The notes below the pieces were generated by a model, which saw only the letters and a list, made by a program, of their open reading frames with translations, was not told the DNA's origin and did no database searches. Shown here in pieces: positions 46,801-57,186 of a DNA stretch of 64,000 bases. Origin of the DNA: Spirometra erinaceieuropaei (lineage: Eukaryota; Platyhelminthes; Cestoda; Diphyllobothriidea; Diphyllobothriidae); NCBI GenBank assembly GCA_902702965.1, contig CACRXP010000427.1, forward strand, positions 471,316 to 535,315. Reading direction: 5' to 3'. How positions within the stretch are numbered: the stretch's first letter is position 1; every line of letters begins with the position of its first letter. Position numbers and translations under genes: made by a program.

Positions 46801-49800
46801 TCTCGACTGTACGTAACTATTCCACCATCTGCGTGCGCAGACTTGAACTGCAAGACAAGGTAACTGGTCCATATTCCGTCCTGCAATCAGGTGAGATATG
46901 TGAATGTAGTCGACACGCAATATTTCCTTTAATTGCTTCCAATGTTCTCCTTTTATAATTTGTCGAGTTTCCCACCACACGGATGCATCTAGAGCCACGC
47001 GCTACCTTAGATTTCCGATAGACGTGCATAGTTAAATGCGGTCTATAAGGCGCGATGTGGTTTTCCTGCGCCGCACTTGTGGCACAAAATGTAAAAAAAC
47101 TTTGCGAAGGAATGAGTTACGACGTCAACAACAAGATTCCTTAAGATGCAGAGGGATCGTAACTTTGCGTAACAGAAGTGAAACACTGGTTAACATATGT
47201 ATTTAGGCCGCTAGGCAGAAGTGAGTTAAAACTGCTGGTCTATGTATTCCTTCAGAAAAATCGGTAGTACTGAGGATTCCATAAACCGAAAGCCCGTTTT
47301 GGCCAGAATAAATCGACTCCAACCCAATTTTAAGAGGGTGATGCCTGGAGGGAAAGCATATGGGATGGTCGTCAGACGTACCCCCACCTTTGCATCTGAC
47401 CTATCCGAAACTTTGACGGCCAACAATTTTCTACTCCAGCCCAAGCAGTCAACTGTGTCTTGGGAGCGAGTGGATTGTTAGGATTCGACTTTCGAAACCT
47501 GCTCCTGGTCATGTGAGTACATCGATTTTCAATGGCTTCCTCGGAAAAATACAATCACTGTGAGGAAATGCCTCAGACGCATGAGACTTCACAGATGGAA
47601 ATAAACGGTTTACTTAATTCCAATTGAGTAGATGTGAGCGTGTCAGTAAAAATGAATACCGTGTAACGATGATTGAGAGTGAGGACGCGTTCGGCCTCCT
47701 CGAGGTGGCAGTAGTTCTCCTGACGCAGAAGTGGACCAACACGAGCGATATTGGTCACAAGATAGCATTTGAGGAGACATGTGTCGACCAACTGAAGGAG
47801 GCTGAGACGTGGGAGTCCGTGCAGCGACTCGTTCATCTGCGTTCGCGGAACAATTGGAGAGCAGAAGAACTGATGTAGAAGGACTTTGCTGCTGGCGTGC
47901 TGGGCCGTTGGATGAGTGCTGGGTGAGCCGGTGCTACTTGTAGATGCACGCAGCCTATTCCTCCACCGAACAAGGTAAGTTATCAGGGGTTCAAGCAGCA
48001 TTTTCTTCTCGTCTTCGGTCAGAGGCTACATACAAAAAGGTCACTTGCATGAAAAGGATGCAAAGCGGGACAGATGAGTGTGTATAAGGGGAATGTAGAT
48101 GGCTGCAAATATGACCCTACGGCCGGAGGCATGCCTACAGGTCACATGTCAAAAGTGCGCTTGTGTTATCCAGACAAATTTAAGCTACTGAGGCAGTCAC
48201 CATTGATACAAGATGTGTCGAGCTAGGTGAAACCAGTCCCTATCAATCTGACAAAGACGCTGTGGAAGGATCAGAAGAGCGTCTTAGCTACTTTTTATGG
48301 TGTACTCGCACTCGTCCCGGCCCAGCCGCCAAGATCTTCAAAATACCAATTATTACAGCACATAATACTTTGTCATCCTTAATCAATGCTCTTGATAACT
48401 CGGCCTACACTGTTGGAAATAAGATGCAGATTCGGGGCAAGTTTCGAATCGCCACCAACTGTCGGTCGCGTGCCAAATGACATCAATTCTTTGATAAAAG
48501 GAGTCGCAAGAGTTGCCGGTAATAACAGCGAAAGATGTAGAATTGGATTTTTAGATACAACCGCATCTAGATTTTTATGTGCGTTAGTAAGAGACACCAA
48601 TGTGCAAGGACACAAGTGAAAAATGTGTACACTACATACACGTACGGGGCCTTTTTGAAGGACGTATTTCGGAAGTCGGAGGAGATGACAGAACTTACAA
48701 CAGGCGTGGAAGGATACTTTAATTCTCCCGAAAAGTCCTCAGGAAGCATGCCGGGACAGAGACCGAGGACTTGAAAGGGGTCGGTGTTTAGTTGGCAGAA
48801 GAGGTTGAGAGCCTTTTCAAACTGGCGATCCCGGTCGAAAAGGTGAAATGCATAGAGGGCGGCTAATTCCTCGGTCTGGAGTGCAGGTTGGGCGGATAAA
48901 TGCGTGAAGGTGGCCAACTTCAGGGCTATTTCAAACTCCTAGAGGAGGAGATATAAAAAGCTGTTTACTACTGCATCATGCTAGCAAACGGTAATCGTAG
49001 GAATTCACTGAATAATTCGCACGTAAACGCACTGAGAAGGAACGCAGGTCCTCAATAGTAGTCCCCATACTTCTTAGACCCATGCGCTGAGTGCATACAA
49101 CAAGAGGACATCCGCTCTAATCGTCATAAAAAATGCCTCACCACTAAGCAGGTTGTTAACTTTAGTCAAGTGAAGTAGCGCATCGTCTCAATGTGCAATA
49201 GATAAGAGGGCAACCCATGCACTCAACAACTATGACGTGAAAGGTCTGACGGTTACATTCGACAAAAGTTCCGAAACGGGGAGGAATAACAGCACACAAA
49301 CGACAATATCGGAGGTTCAAAATGTAGTAGGATACTTTACGGTTCGGGTGAGAAACAATAATCTGGGATCAACTGGTCGATAGTCTCACGACGACAATGA
49401 CACCAAGTTGAGCATAACCTGATCGGTGAGTGCCTATCTGCCACGAACGCCAAGTGATTATCGATTTTTTAAGTGCACTTGAGATGTTAACAGTGTTGGC
49501 ACACTTGCTCTCCGCCTGTCTGACGACGAGCCGGGGAACCGTCATCGTCGGGGTGCCGTCGAAGTCGAATATGTGTCGTTGGAAAAAGAAGTTTATTGTG
49601 CAAATTTTCGACGACGGTTCAACGGGTCGTCATCAGACAGACGGAGAGCAAGTGTGCCAACACAGTTAACATCTCAAGCGCACTTAAAAAATCGATAATC
49701 GCTTGGCGTTCGTGACAGATAGGCGCTCACCGATCAGGTTACGGAACGTGCTTGTTCCGTTGTGCCTTGGGGCTCATACGAGAACCCTCGCAGGCAGTCG

Positions 49801-52800
49801 CACAGCGAGTAGCGGTAGAAGTTAAAAGACATGGTACCGACAAAGACAAGGGAGACCGGAATGGCCATTTCGGGCCTATTAGCCGTCATCAGCCAGTCAT
49901 ACCCGACCCCAAGTGAGGAACATCTGAAGCTCGAACTCGCGACCTGTTATTTAGAAGTCTAACGCCTATAACCACTGAGCCACCACGGGCTCGTTGTCCT
50001 GTCGGTTTTGATCTGGAATATACAATGGTAGAGGGGCGCTCACCGATCGTTCTTACGGAAGTCACTCGTTCCGTTGTGCTTTACGAGCTCTCTCTCGAGC
50101 CCAACCAGCAGCCGCACAGCGGCGCAAGATATAGGCAGAATTTTATTACCGACAAAGACAAGGGAGACTGGAATGGCCATTTCTGGCCCGTAAGACACAA
50201 CGGAACGAGTGAGTTCCGTAAAAACGATCGGTGAGAGCCCCTCTACCATTGTATATTCCTGATCGAAACCGACAGGACAACGAGCCCTGACTCAGTGGTT
50301 AGAGGCGTTGGACTTCTAGCTAGCAGGTCGCGAGTTCGAGTCCCAGGTGTTCCACACTTCGGGGTTTCGTATGACAGGCTGACGACGACTAATAAGCCGG
50401 AAATGGCTATTTCAGTCATCCTTGTCCTTGCTCGCCTGCTGTCATCGGTCACGATAATAAACAAATGACTTCTGTGATAATGTCTTCCCAGGTCTATCCA
50501 CTGAGCCAGAAATGTGCCTGCGATTAAACTGATTTGGCGAGGGAAGCTTACCTAGAATCTCTATCAGTCGTACTTCTGCACAAATGAGCGTAACATGGAA
50601 GGTTAATCACGGACATCATTGAAGTCATCACGTCGTTAGTAGTGCCGAGAACTGAAATGTCATGTGGTGGAACTTTATTTTTGACGTTGCACACTCAGGC
50701 GAATCTATTATCAGGGGTTCCTTGCGGTTGAGAACATTCTATGCCGTTCCCATTTCGTTAACCACGGCTTTTGGCTGGAGTAGACCAAATTAAGACTTAT
50801 TCAACAGTTGATACAGCCCTCTGAGGAATAAACTTGGACGATAAAAATGCGAATGACTCCCGGGACACGTACCGAACGGTAAATAAAAAGGACGTTACGA
50901 GGACAGATAGCAGTATTTACATGGGATATTAACCTCACTGGTGGCCAACACTCATCCAGCACGTCCAAACACTCAGCACCAAGCAGTTTTTTAGTCGATA
51001 CAGGCAAACTAAGTTTTATTTTCATTCTAAACCTCCAGAAAGAATCAGACACACAAAGACGCCTTGGCCATAAATTAAGGCAATCTCGAACTTGAAGCCA
51101 TCGGAGGCTGAATCAAATGAAACAAATCAATCGGACAGGATGAGTAAGACCTTTTAAATCACCACAAAAAACATGTGACCTCGCTGGACATACTTCTCGA
51201 CCTCTGGGTACCACTTAGTTACTTATAACCTCACTTCAACCTGGAAAACTGTAACAGGATTTGCTCGTGGGATTTGGGATGCCAGGGTGCTGAGGAAAAA
51301 GCCATCTCTCGGTCGGAGAGAATGGCAGACCCGGATATAAAATCCGACTGGGTGGGCTGGATGGATGATACTAAGAACAGGAGATCTAAAAACCATGAAA
51401 CGGCATATCATACGTTGTGATAAACCGACAGCTATTCGGAGAATGACGATTAAATCAATCAGCTGCTGAGCTAACTGTCACATCAGAGCTGCTAAACTCG
51501 ACCTTGCCGCGGAAAGAACAACACTACATAACTTGTCTCCGTTATAATCAAGGTCGCGCCCAAAGTATACCTATTCACCAAGATGGCGGTTAACGACTTT
51601 GATGGGCTAACTGCAAGATTGCCCCCTGGCATAGAAACAGTCGGAAAGCGCAGTAACGGTACCTAGAGGTGCCTAAGATGTTTAAGCGCGCAAAATACCT
51701 TTAATTACCTTCTGCTGTACTAGGTATCGAATAAGATTGGGGCGGTTAGCTGCCAAGAGGAGCCAGACATCACTTCCGCCGGAGGTAGTTATCGGACTGC
51801 CACTGGGTGATGCAACACCAGACACGGAGGGCGAGGAGGCTGTAGAAGCTGCCGCAGTAGCATAAAGCCAGCCGTTGTTGTAACACATAGCTCGAACGCT
51901 GGGTATTTGCAGCGTCTGAGTTAGCTCGTAGGGATCCAAACTCCAGATCTCAAGGACTTTTGTTAGACCCTACAGCAGGGGAAAAGTGAGGTTGAAGTAA
52001 ATCTTGGATTAAAAGGTCACAAGAGCGTGCACCAAGCACCTAATTTAACTGTGACTACGTTGAAGGAAATACGACCGCGGACTACATAGTGCTTGCGACG
52101 AATGACAAGCTGTCAGCCAGCTAGGCTGTCCTGAAATGTCGCCAATTTGAAATCTCACTGCTAATCCTTTCTCCAACAGTATCTGCTAATGCAGTATTGT
52201 CGTCTACTCCCAGGAACTAACCGTTTTGTAAGGTCAGATGGGAATGAAGAGCAAAAGGAGTGTTTGGGCGAAAGATGGGTTAGCAACTATTTTCTACCAA
52301 ATAAATATCAAAGGATGCAGATGACTGTCTAAAGTTCCTATCAACATTTCATGCAACTGGTAGTTACTGATGAATAGGCCAGGAAAGGCAATAAACATCT
52401 TATCTGGGCTAGAGAACTCAGGACTGATAGTTGTTGTTCGAAAGGGAAGTAAGACCTACTTTTCATTGTCAAAGTCGGTCTATACTATATTACGAAACGA
52501 CGTTCAATGTCTGCCAACACTGTTTTGCTTGAAAAGTGTTACCAACACAGACGGATGCGCTGTAATGACCGCTTCCGGCTTTTAGACGCCATTAGCTAGT
52601 GACACGCCGATCTCAGACGGCAAGACTGGGGTCTGAATCCGAGCCGGTTGATGATCGGGTAGAGCTCACATTAAGGCACTACGAACTCACGTTGATTCGG
52701 CCAAGATCGGATTCAAAACTCGAGCGTGCAGCCAGGGGCTGTGATATGAAGGTAGAGATGGCAGAAACGTTCGTCCCACTATCTCCCCCATTGTCGTTAA

Positions 52801-55800
52801 GATTTTTAAACTATTGATTCCAAGTCCTCCACCGGTGATTGCCTGTGTAAATTGTGGGCTCTTTGTCTCCAGGAGAAACGGAAAGGCCCATTTTCGTCCT
52901 ACAACAAGCGAATTGTTACATACTACCACTATGTGACAGTTATTTTTTCCTCTTTGCATTATTTCGAGATCGGGATGTCAATGAACCGAGGTAATATAAA
53001 CACTGCTGTTGACTAGCAATCAGCCGGGCTACGACATAAAACACGGTAACCTAGTCGCAACTGAGGAACAATGCTGAGGGTCAAAAGCAACAAACACAGC
53101 GCATAGGATATACCAACTGGCAATGCTGCTAGCTCTTGGGTGGGATCAGTCAGTGCTGGTAATAGCAGCCGCAAATACGAGCAGGACTAGACAAGCCTAA
53201 ATGAGGTCGGGCAACGCAAAAAAGTAGAAATAATTCACCTAAACAGGAACGCGGCTCCTGAAAATCTAACTACGGTGAGGCAAACTTACGGCAAGGAGAT
53301 AGGGTGGACAGACTTGGAAGCACTGGGGGATACCTGACCACCGAAAAGCCGGCTTTTCGTCAACGGACCCGGCGTTTGGTAGCAGGGTAAAAAGTTGGTC
53401 GTCGGAAGCAAGGGCAAATGGTGCTGCGGAGCCAGTCATCCACGACGATGATTCTAAGGCAGGATCAGTCGTGCTCGTCGAATTCTCATTATCGGATCTG
53501 TCATCGGTGTGGTCGAGATGGGTCGGAGGTGAGAGTCCGCGCATGCCACTTGAGTTGGTAGTGGTCCTGCATTTTTGAAAGGTAACTTGGTCCAGACAGT
53601 AGGGGAGTGGGCTCATTAGTGTTCCCGCGAGTTTGTTCGGCGTAGCTATAGTATGTGCCTACAATATTCACAGAATGCGTACAGAGCTCGAGAGAAAACG
53701 GTGTTTGCGGACACTTCCAATATTTACGCAACGGTGTCCCATTTAAGGATATTTAAATATGCACTAAAAACTTCCGGGTCAGTTTTGAAAGGATTTAATG
53801 GCAGGAAATGATGCAGGGTACGATCGATGGCAGTACAACGGTCACATGAGAAGAGGCTATATGAGTCAAAGTAGGTAGAAGGCCATCGTTCCCTAGTTTA
53901 TAGCTGTAGAGAAAGGACAGACGACGTTAGAGCTTTAAGGCTTAATTCTTCACAAAAAAACAGTATTGAGTATCACTAGGGTGATGCCGAGTTTGGCCGA
54001 AAACCAAAGACGGAATGCCAAAGCGTTTGGGTCACTGATCAGATGTATGAGGCTGAACGAGAAAAGTACCAATGTCCTTCAACAGGGGCATAATGACCTA
54101 AATATTATTGAAACCGGTAGAAATTACCTCGCGAGTGCTGAGTCTTATACATAAATATTCCGAGCGCAGGCCGACCATCAGCATATCAAGGCCACAAAAC
54201 TGAATGCAGACAGCAGGTTCGGAAAGGGTGTAGTCATCCGGCCACTTTGCAATGGCAGCGTCACTCATTGCACTGGGAGGAAGAAACTTGCGCTGTTCGG
54301 GGGACCATCCGTAAAAACTGAGCTTTCTTTTAGAGCAGGCACAGAGATATAGGCTGGGGCACTGTTTCCCCTCTGACAGTCTCACCTCCTCTGTATGCCC
54401 GGACTGCTTACTCCCCGATCCACTGTAACCTAGGGATTCGGTGTAGCATTCCAATTGTCAGTATGGTCAATAAATTCGTGAAGTTCTTGGCAAAACGAAA
54501 AAGCGGGTTAAATCAAAGCGCAAAGAGAATGGGATATGTTTAGAAGTAGAGTCTGAGAAGACGTGTAAAGTCGGGCTTTCAACAACAGTCCGGTTGGTTT
54601 GAGGTCGTCTTCTTTAAGTCCACGGCGATGACCGCCAAAGGGCTTTTGTAATAGCGATGCATCGAGGCTATATCATAATGCTAGCATTCTGCTTTGCGAA
54701 ATTCAAAATGCGTTCGGCGTGCAAGACCCCGATCGTCCATTCATCTTGCCAACAGCCTGCCGCTGTCCACTTGCTCCACTTTGCCAAAAATTGCTCGCCC
54801 TGGTTAATGGTACGAAGTAATGGCGGCGCTAGTCGCTGCCTACTAACGGTTTATCTGGGTCTATGTTCAGGCGTCAACACAATCTACATGGTCGCAGAAA
54901 TCTTCTCGAGCATCTTTCCAGGCCCTTTTTGTGCCTTACTGCAAGCACGAAGAAGGGAAATTCAGAGCAATTTTTGCACTGGAAGAGGTTGTGTTCACTC
55001 AATATTCGCCGATGGCGAATCTTAATGCAAGTAGGTTGCTCACGACAGAGGACAATTATCGGCCCCCTTGATGTCGCCGCAACGTTTGTGGAAGAAATAA
55101 AAGGATTCTCTGAAGAACCGTAGGCACCGACGGTAGGCACGAAAATTCACGAACTTGGTGAGGGCAGACCATGAACACCCGAATAAAATTTCAAGCATAC
55201 GATGAAAACAGCGAGTTCTTCTCCGTCAACACTGAGGGTTTACAGGGCTGTGTCATCGGCATCCATCCTCTTCATCTAATATAATCAGTGATGTCCATTG
55301 CGAGGGCATCGAAGTAGGACAAGACCTGGCCTCAGACCCTGATTATACCAGCATCGTCCTGATTGGAAATTCATCCAAGGAGACTTAGTCTGCCCCTAGT
55401 TGAACAGTAAACGCCTCTCCCGAATTCGGCCTGAAACCGAGCGTCGGGAAAACAATGCCAATGCTCGACTGTCTTTGGTCGCAAAAAGTGTCCCCCTCCG
55501 CATGTATGACGAGGCTGGAAGTAGATGACTGCGGACACATTCCAGATAGGCCATGGACTTAAAGGTAAATACAATACTTCGTGATTTTGAAAGTGCCGAG
55601 CTGTCCTCGGGCATCTGCTCACTAACTTCGATTACATCAGGGATGCTGTACTCCTGAACAGTCATCACAAGGAACGGAGTTGCTTACTTCTTTGACCGAA
55701 AGAGGTGTGAGGTGTGAGGATGAACATTTTTTCAATTTGCAGTAGTAGTAAAGATAAGCTGCCCTTGTACGGACAAGGGGATTCAAGAAGGGAGGTTAAG

Positions 55801-57186
55801 CCACTTCAAGTACATTTTGAGCACTTTTGTAGAACAGATACGGTAAGAAGAAACCTACTATCTGGATAAATACAACGCGTCGAGCCATTGGCCCCTTAAT
55901 GGTCAAGACTGAGAACTCGTTATAAGGTCAGTATCGACACCATAGTTCTCGTGCAAATAGTTGCTGTGTAAATGGCGCTTCTGGACTGCCGCATATTTTG
56001 GGTAACGAGGATTGAAAAAATACAAATTTGGTTTGAACGACCATCAGTATCTAAGAGTCACCGAGAACGAAACACACAGCTCCTGTCAAGGCGAAGAATG
56101 AAATTTGCTCGAGAAGAAACATGTAGGTGGTCCTGCCATCCAAAGACGGTAGTTGACTCACCTCCGAACGGCGCTGTCGAGAAAAACGGCACTGGCAGAG
56201 TTTAATGACTAACCTAAATTGTGGCTCTCTAAATGGGACCCTGATACCCCCTCTGCCAGCTTTCGTTTAGTCCGCAGAACACTGTATGAGTGGCATCTTA
56301 GACCGTGGCGATTATATCTCAGTCTCTCAATCTATAACGATGGGGACAATTGTTTGACAAAAGCTGTGACAACTGCGATCAACTGAAAACGTTTTAAGAA
56401 AAGTAGACACCAATACAGGTGCCACCTGAAGAGAGTTACGTAAGGCTCATGCTGTGTATGTGAAATAAAATTAAGCGCACATTAGTATTCTTGGACCCAT
56501 GGGGTTCAGGCTTTCAGCTTCAGGACCAAAACTCTAGTAAATGGAACTAGGTTTTCTCTGCTTAAAGAAACAATATATCAAATACGACAAATCTAAAAAA
56601 TACTAGTGGAGAAGAACCAGGTGAGGACGAAAGTATACGGTTTGATGACCGAAACCTTACCGCGAGCACTTCGCGGGCTGGTCAGCAAAGATCGAGAGTC
56701 AGGGCCTGCTTTAAATAGAACTGCAAAATGCGAGGCGCCTCTGCTGTTGGGAACAACGGCAACGAGCTGACGGTCCGAGAGTCTATAAGCAGCTAGATGC
56801 AGGTCTGTCAGGGCGAGAAACAGTCCGTATTCGGGCACTGCACGAAGCTGTATGACTCGTTTCTTGCTCAAGTGATGAGTTGCGCACACACGGACATTGA
56901 AAGAGGGAAGTTCAAAATTCGCAGCCGCCTTGTCTTGTCCGGGATCTCCGGCAATGTCACCATCATTGGCTAGCAGCACCAGGGGTTCAACCTGCCTTTT
57001 CATCCTGTCAGGCTTGTCCGGTGGCACAAAGGCTTTCGTTTGAGAGTTGCTCGCGGGTACAACTTCATAGATTAGCAACAAGCCGGATTTGGCGCCGAGA
57101 AGAAGGTAATTTTGGTAGCAGGAAATGCTTTCAAATTCATAGTGGTTATTCTTGATCAATCGAATAGGGTAAAAGGCTTCGTGCAT
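37578..57186 (-). CDS. VPS39: VPS39/Vam6-like HOPS subunit (13 exons)
   Basis: Hand-spliced on the minus strand: 57186-56661, 54429-54128, 53658-53290, 51969-51709, 48938-48699, 48025-47660, 46351-46069, 45344-45070, 44606-44374, 43746-43455, 40626-40317, 39405-39233 and 37883-37578. All phases join, giving 3,936 nt (1,311 aa), longer than the roughly 880 aa of vertebrate VPS39. The extra length comes from Ser/Gly/Gln-rich insertions. The order is an N-terminal CNH/beta-propeller-like region (about 1-480), an alpha-solenoid with the VPS39_1 block (LVDTCLLKCYLVTNIARVGP, exon 6), and a C-terminal RING-like zinc finger (CRQCRRRIGASAFVRYPDSG, then LVHYGCC). VPS39 is the Rab7-side subunit of the HOPS tether that promotes late endosome/lysosome fusion. 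I am very sure of identity and less sure of exons 9 and 10. Confidence 0.92.
39233..39405 (-). CDS. VPS39: VPS39 exon 12
   Basis: Acceptor ..cctttcgcag, donor gtactc, phase 1 in and 0 out. It encodes FEPRLDLALNVLQSFGERVN and APKILRALPESISLHDMANF, matching the VPS39 segment before the C-terminal finger. Confidence 0.9.
40317..40626 (-). CDS. VPS39: VPS39 exon 11
   Basis: Acceptor ..atcattttaacag, donor gtgggt, phase 0 in and 1 out. It encodes ALTLWIHLLNQWERALQHCA (continuing HEQ from exon 10, as in vertebrates), a Gln-rich insertion, then EIYTLLFEVCLNPLEP. Confidence 0.9.
41490..41540 (-). ncRNA. minimal hammerhead ribozyme-like motif (VPS39 intron 10)
   Basis: The minus strand reads core CTGATGA (41530-41524), stem II TG(g)ATTC-GAGT-GAATCA with one bulged G, then GAAACGTC, giving a stem III of only two pairs (ACGT), with cleavage expected after GTC. 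Stem I is short (TGTCT with AGGCC, including a G-U pair). GAAACGUC with almost no stem III is typical of hammerheads in Penelope-like element ends. The plus-strand flank TTTATTGGCCTGACGTTTC also suggests such an end, but no reverse transcriptase lies nearby. Confidence 0.5.
43035..43130 (+). repeat. diverged tRNA-headed repeat fragment (VPS39 intron 10)
   Basis: A B-box-like GGGTTCGATTGCC is followed by GTTGGGTATGGTTGGTTGATGACGATAAAGATGCTAGAAATGGCC. This aligns to the body and hammerhead region of the copies at 16.5 and 49.9 kb. The core is TTGATGA, so it is probably inactive. Confidence 0.6.
43455..43746 (-). CDS. VPS39: VPS39 exon 10 (5' boundary tentative)
   Basis: The 3' half is certain: LRRRLLHFLVHPQACF, YDACFEERALLFAKLRRHEQ, ending at donor gtctct. 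The 5' border is set at a CTAG repeat (..agctagctag) because it is the AG that restores phase 2. Confidence 0.8.
44374..44606 (-). CDS. VPS39: VPS39 exon 9 (tentative boundaries)
   Basis: Chosen because acceptor ..gttaccttcag and donor gtaaga give phases 0 in and 2 out that fit both neighbours. The end (ELHNRYARAL) resembles the RFHNCLIQL segment of VPS39. The rest is low-complexity (EPDPDDLPEIDPLPSSPEP) and not conserved. A different acceptor within 60 bp is possible. Confidence 0.6.
45070..45344 (-). CDS. VPS39: VPS39 exon 8
   Basis: Acceptor ..cttattgtttag, donor gtaagt. It encodes YRDQVIRHLDKHAPHLIIPF, then LERIIF, matching the LxxIIP-YLEHII segment. An acidic, Ser-rich insertion follows (DDEMEENGETEGSEEE). 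Confidence 0.9.
46069..46351 (-). CDS. VPS39: VPS39 exon 7
   Basis: Acceptor ..cccctcctag, donor gtaggc, phase 0 in and 1 out. It encodes DLVTMYRARGFHQQALRVLT, then VVAYLKDLDPTNFELVAQFG and WIMNTHPKSWMSIFV, matching the solenoid of VPS39. Confidence 0.9.
46655..46740 (+). repeat. tRNA-like sequence (VPS39 intron 6)
   Basis: TGGCTTAGTTGGTATAGCATC resembles a D-arm/A box, and GGGGTTCAAATCGC resembles a B box at tRNA spacing. The T-arm and acceptor do not pair, so I call it tRNA-derived and not a tRNA gene. Confidence 0.5.
47660..48025 (-). CDS. VPS39: VPS39 exon 6 (VPS39_1 block)
   Basis: Acceptor ..tttttgtatgtag, donor gtattc, phases 0/0 (122 codons). It encodes PLTEDEKKMLLEPLITYLV and VDTCLLKCYLVTNIARVGPL, then YCHLEEAERVL. 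This is the best conserved block of the gene. Confidence 0.94.
48699..48938 (-). CDS. VPS39: VPS39 exon 5 (solenoid start)
   Basis: Acceptor ..ctcctcctctag, donor gtaagt, phases 0/0. It encodes EFEIALKLATF, LYAFHLFDRDRQFEKALNLF and LNTDPFQVLGLCPGMLPEDF, closely matching VPS39. Confidence 0.93.
49416..49740. repeat. large fold-back, arms about 110 bp (VPS39 intron 4)
   Basis: 49416-49528 is repeated in inverted orientation at 49628-49740 with few differences (for example AGATGTTAACAGTGTTGGCACACTTG and its near-complement). About 100 bp lie between the arms. Each arm includes a CTGATGA/CTGACGA-type hammerhead-like core at its inner end (49636-49630 on the minus strand). The right arm's outer end merges with the tRNA-headed repeat at 49722. 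Confidence 0.8.
49722..50101 (-). repeat. tRNA-headed, hammerhead-bearing repeat, complete unit (VPS39 intron 4)
   Basis: The architecture is the same as at 16393-16768. On the minus strand: direct repeat (50101-50034), leader, tRNA-like head (about 50005-49925), hammerhead-like motif (49898-49854), body, direct repeat (49787-49722). The spacing of the direct repeats is 312 bp, against 307 bp in the other complete copy. Confidence 0.75.
49854..49898 (-). ncRNA. hammerhead ribozyme-like motif in tRNA-headed repeat
   Basis: The minus strand reads stem I GACTGG/CCGGTC (one U-G pair), core CTGATGA (49892-49886), stem II GGCT-AATA-GGCC, GAAA, stem III AT-GGCC-AT, with predicted cleavage after ATT. 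Relative to the 16.5-kb copy, stem I and stem II both change to G-U pairs while staying paired. The stem II base pair nearest the core is C/C, which is not canonical. Confidence 0.55.
50102..50460 (+). repeat. inverted tRNA-headed repeat copy (VPS39 intron 4)
   Basis: The hammerhead and body are split at about 50190, where the orientation flips. The plus strand then shows the GGAACGAGTGAGTTCCGTAA segment, leader, tRNA-like head (ACTCAGTGGTTAGAG and GGTCGCGAGTTCGAGTCCC, 50284-50345) and a hammerhead with core CTGACGA near 50381-50387. It forms a fold-back pair with the unit to its left, like the pair at 16.4-17.0 kb. Confidence 0.7.
51709..51969 (-). CDS. VPS39: VPS39 exon 4 (end of propeller)
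   Basis: Acceptor ..cctgctgtag, donor gtaatt, phases 0/0 (87 codons). It encodes KVLEIWSLDPYELTQTLQIP, a Ser/Gly-rich insertion, then DVWLLLAANRPNLIRYLVQQ. This corresponds to the segment leading into the solenoid. Confidence 0.88.
53290..53658 (-). CDS. VPS39: VPS39 exon 3 (CNH region with insertion)
   Basis: Acceptor ..gaatattgtag, donor gtaagt, phases 0/0. The ends match the family (IATPNKLAGTLMSPLPY; LFTLLPNAGSV...AFRWSGIPQCF, PPYLLA). The middle (about 60 residues rich in Ser/Thr/Asp) is an insertion. Confidence 0.85.
54128..54429 (-). CDS. VPS39: VPS39 exon 2 (CNH region)
   Basis: Acceptor ..aatccctag, phase 1 in, phase 0 out at donor gtaatt. It encodes LYLCACSKRKLSFYGW, then CIQFCGLDMLMVGLRSEYLC, matching the beta-propeller segment of VPS39. 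Confidence 0.9.
56661..57186 (-). CDS. VPS39: VPS39 exon 1 (start, CNH region)
   Basis: Starts at ATG with MHEAFYPIRLIKNN, very like the MHDAFEP start of vertebrate VPS39. It continues with YQNYLLLGAKSGLLLIYEV. Ends ...SPRSARG at donor gtaagg, phase 1. It contains an insertion (about residues 45-85) relative to vertebrates. Confidence 0.93.

Noticed and set aside
55371..55668. Two overlapping minus-strand open frames inside VPS39 intron 1
   Set aside because: They lie where an exon could be expected, but exons 1 and 2 already join in phase and in homology, and these frames do not match VPS39. A YADD-like DADDTAL reading near 55250 is too short and broken to call a reverse transcriptase.
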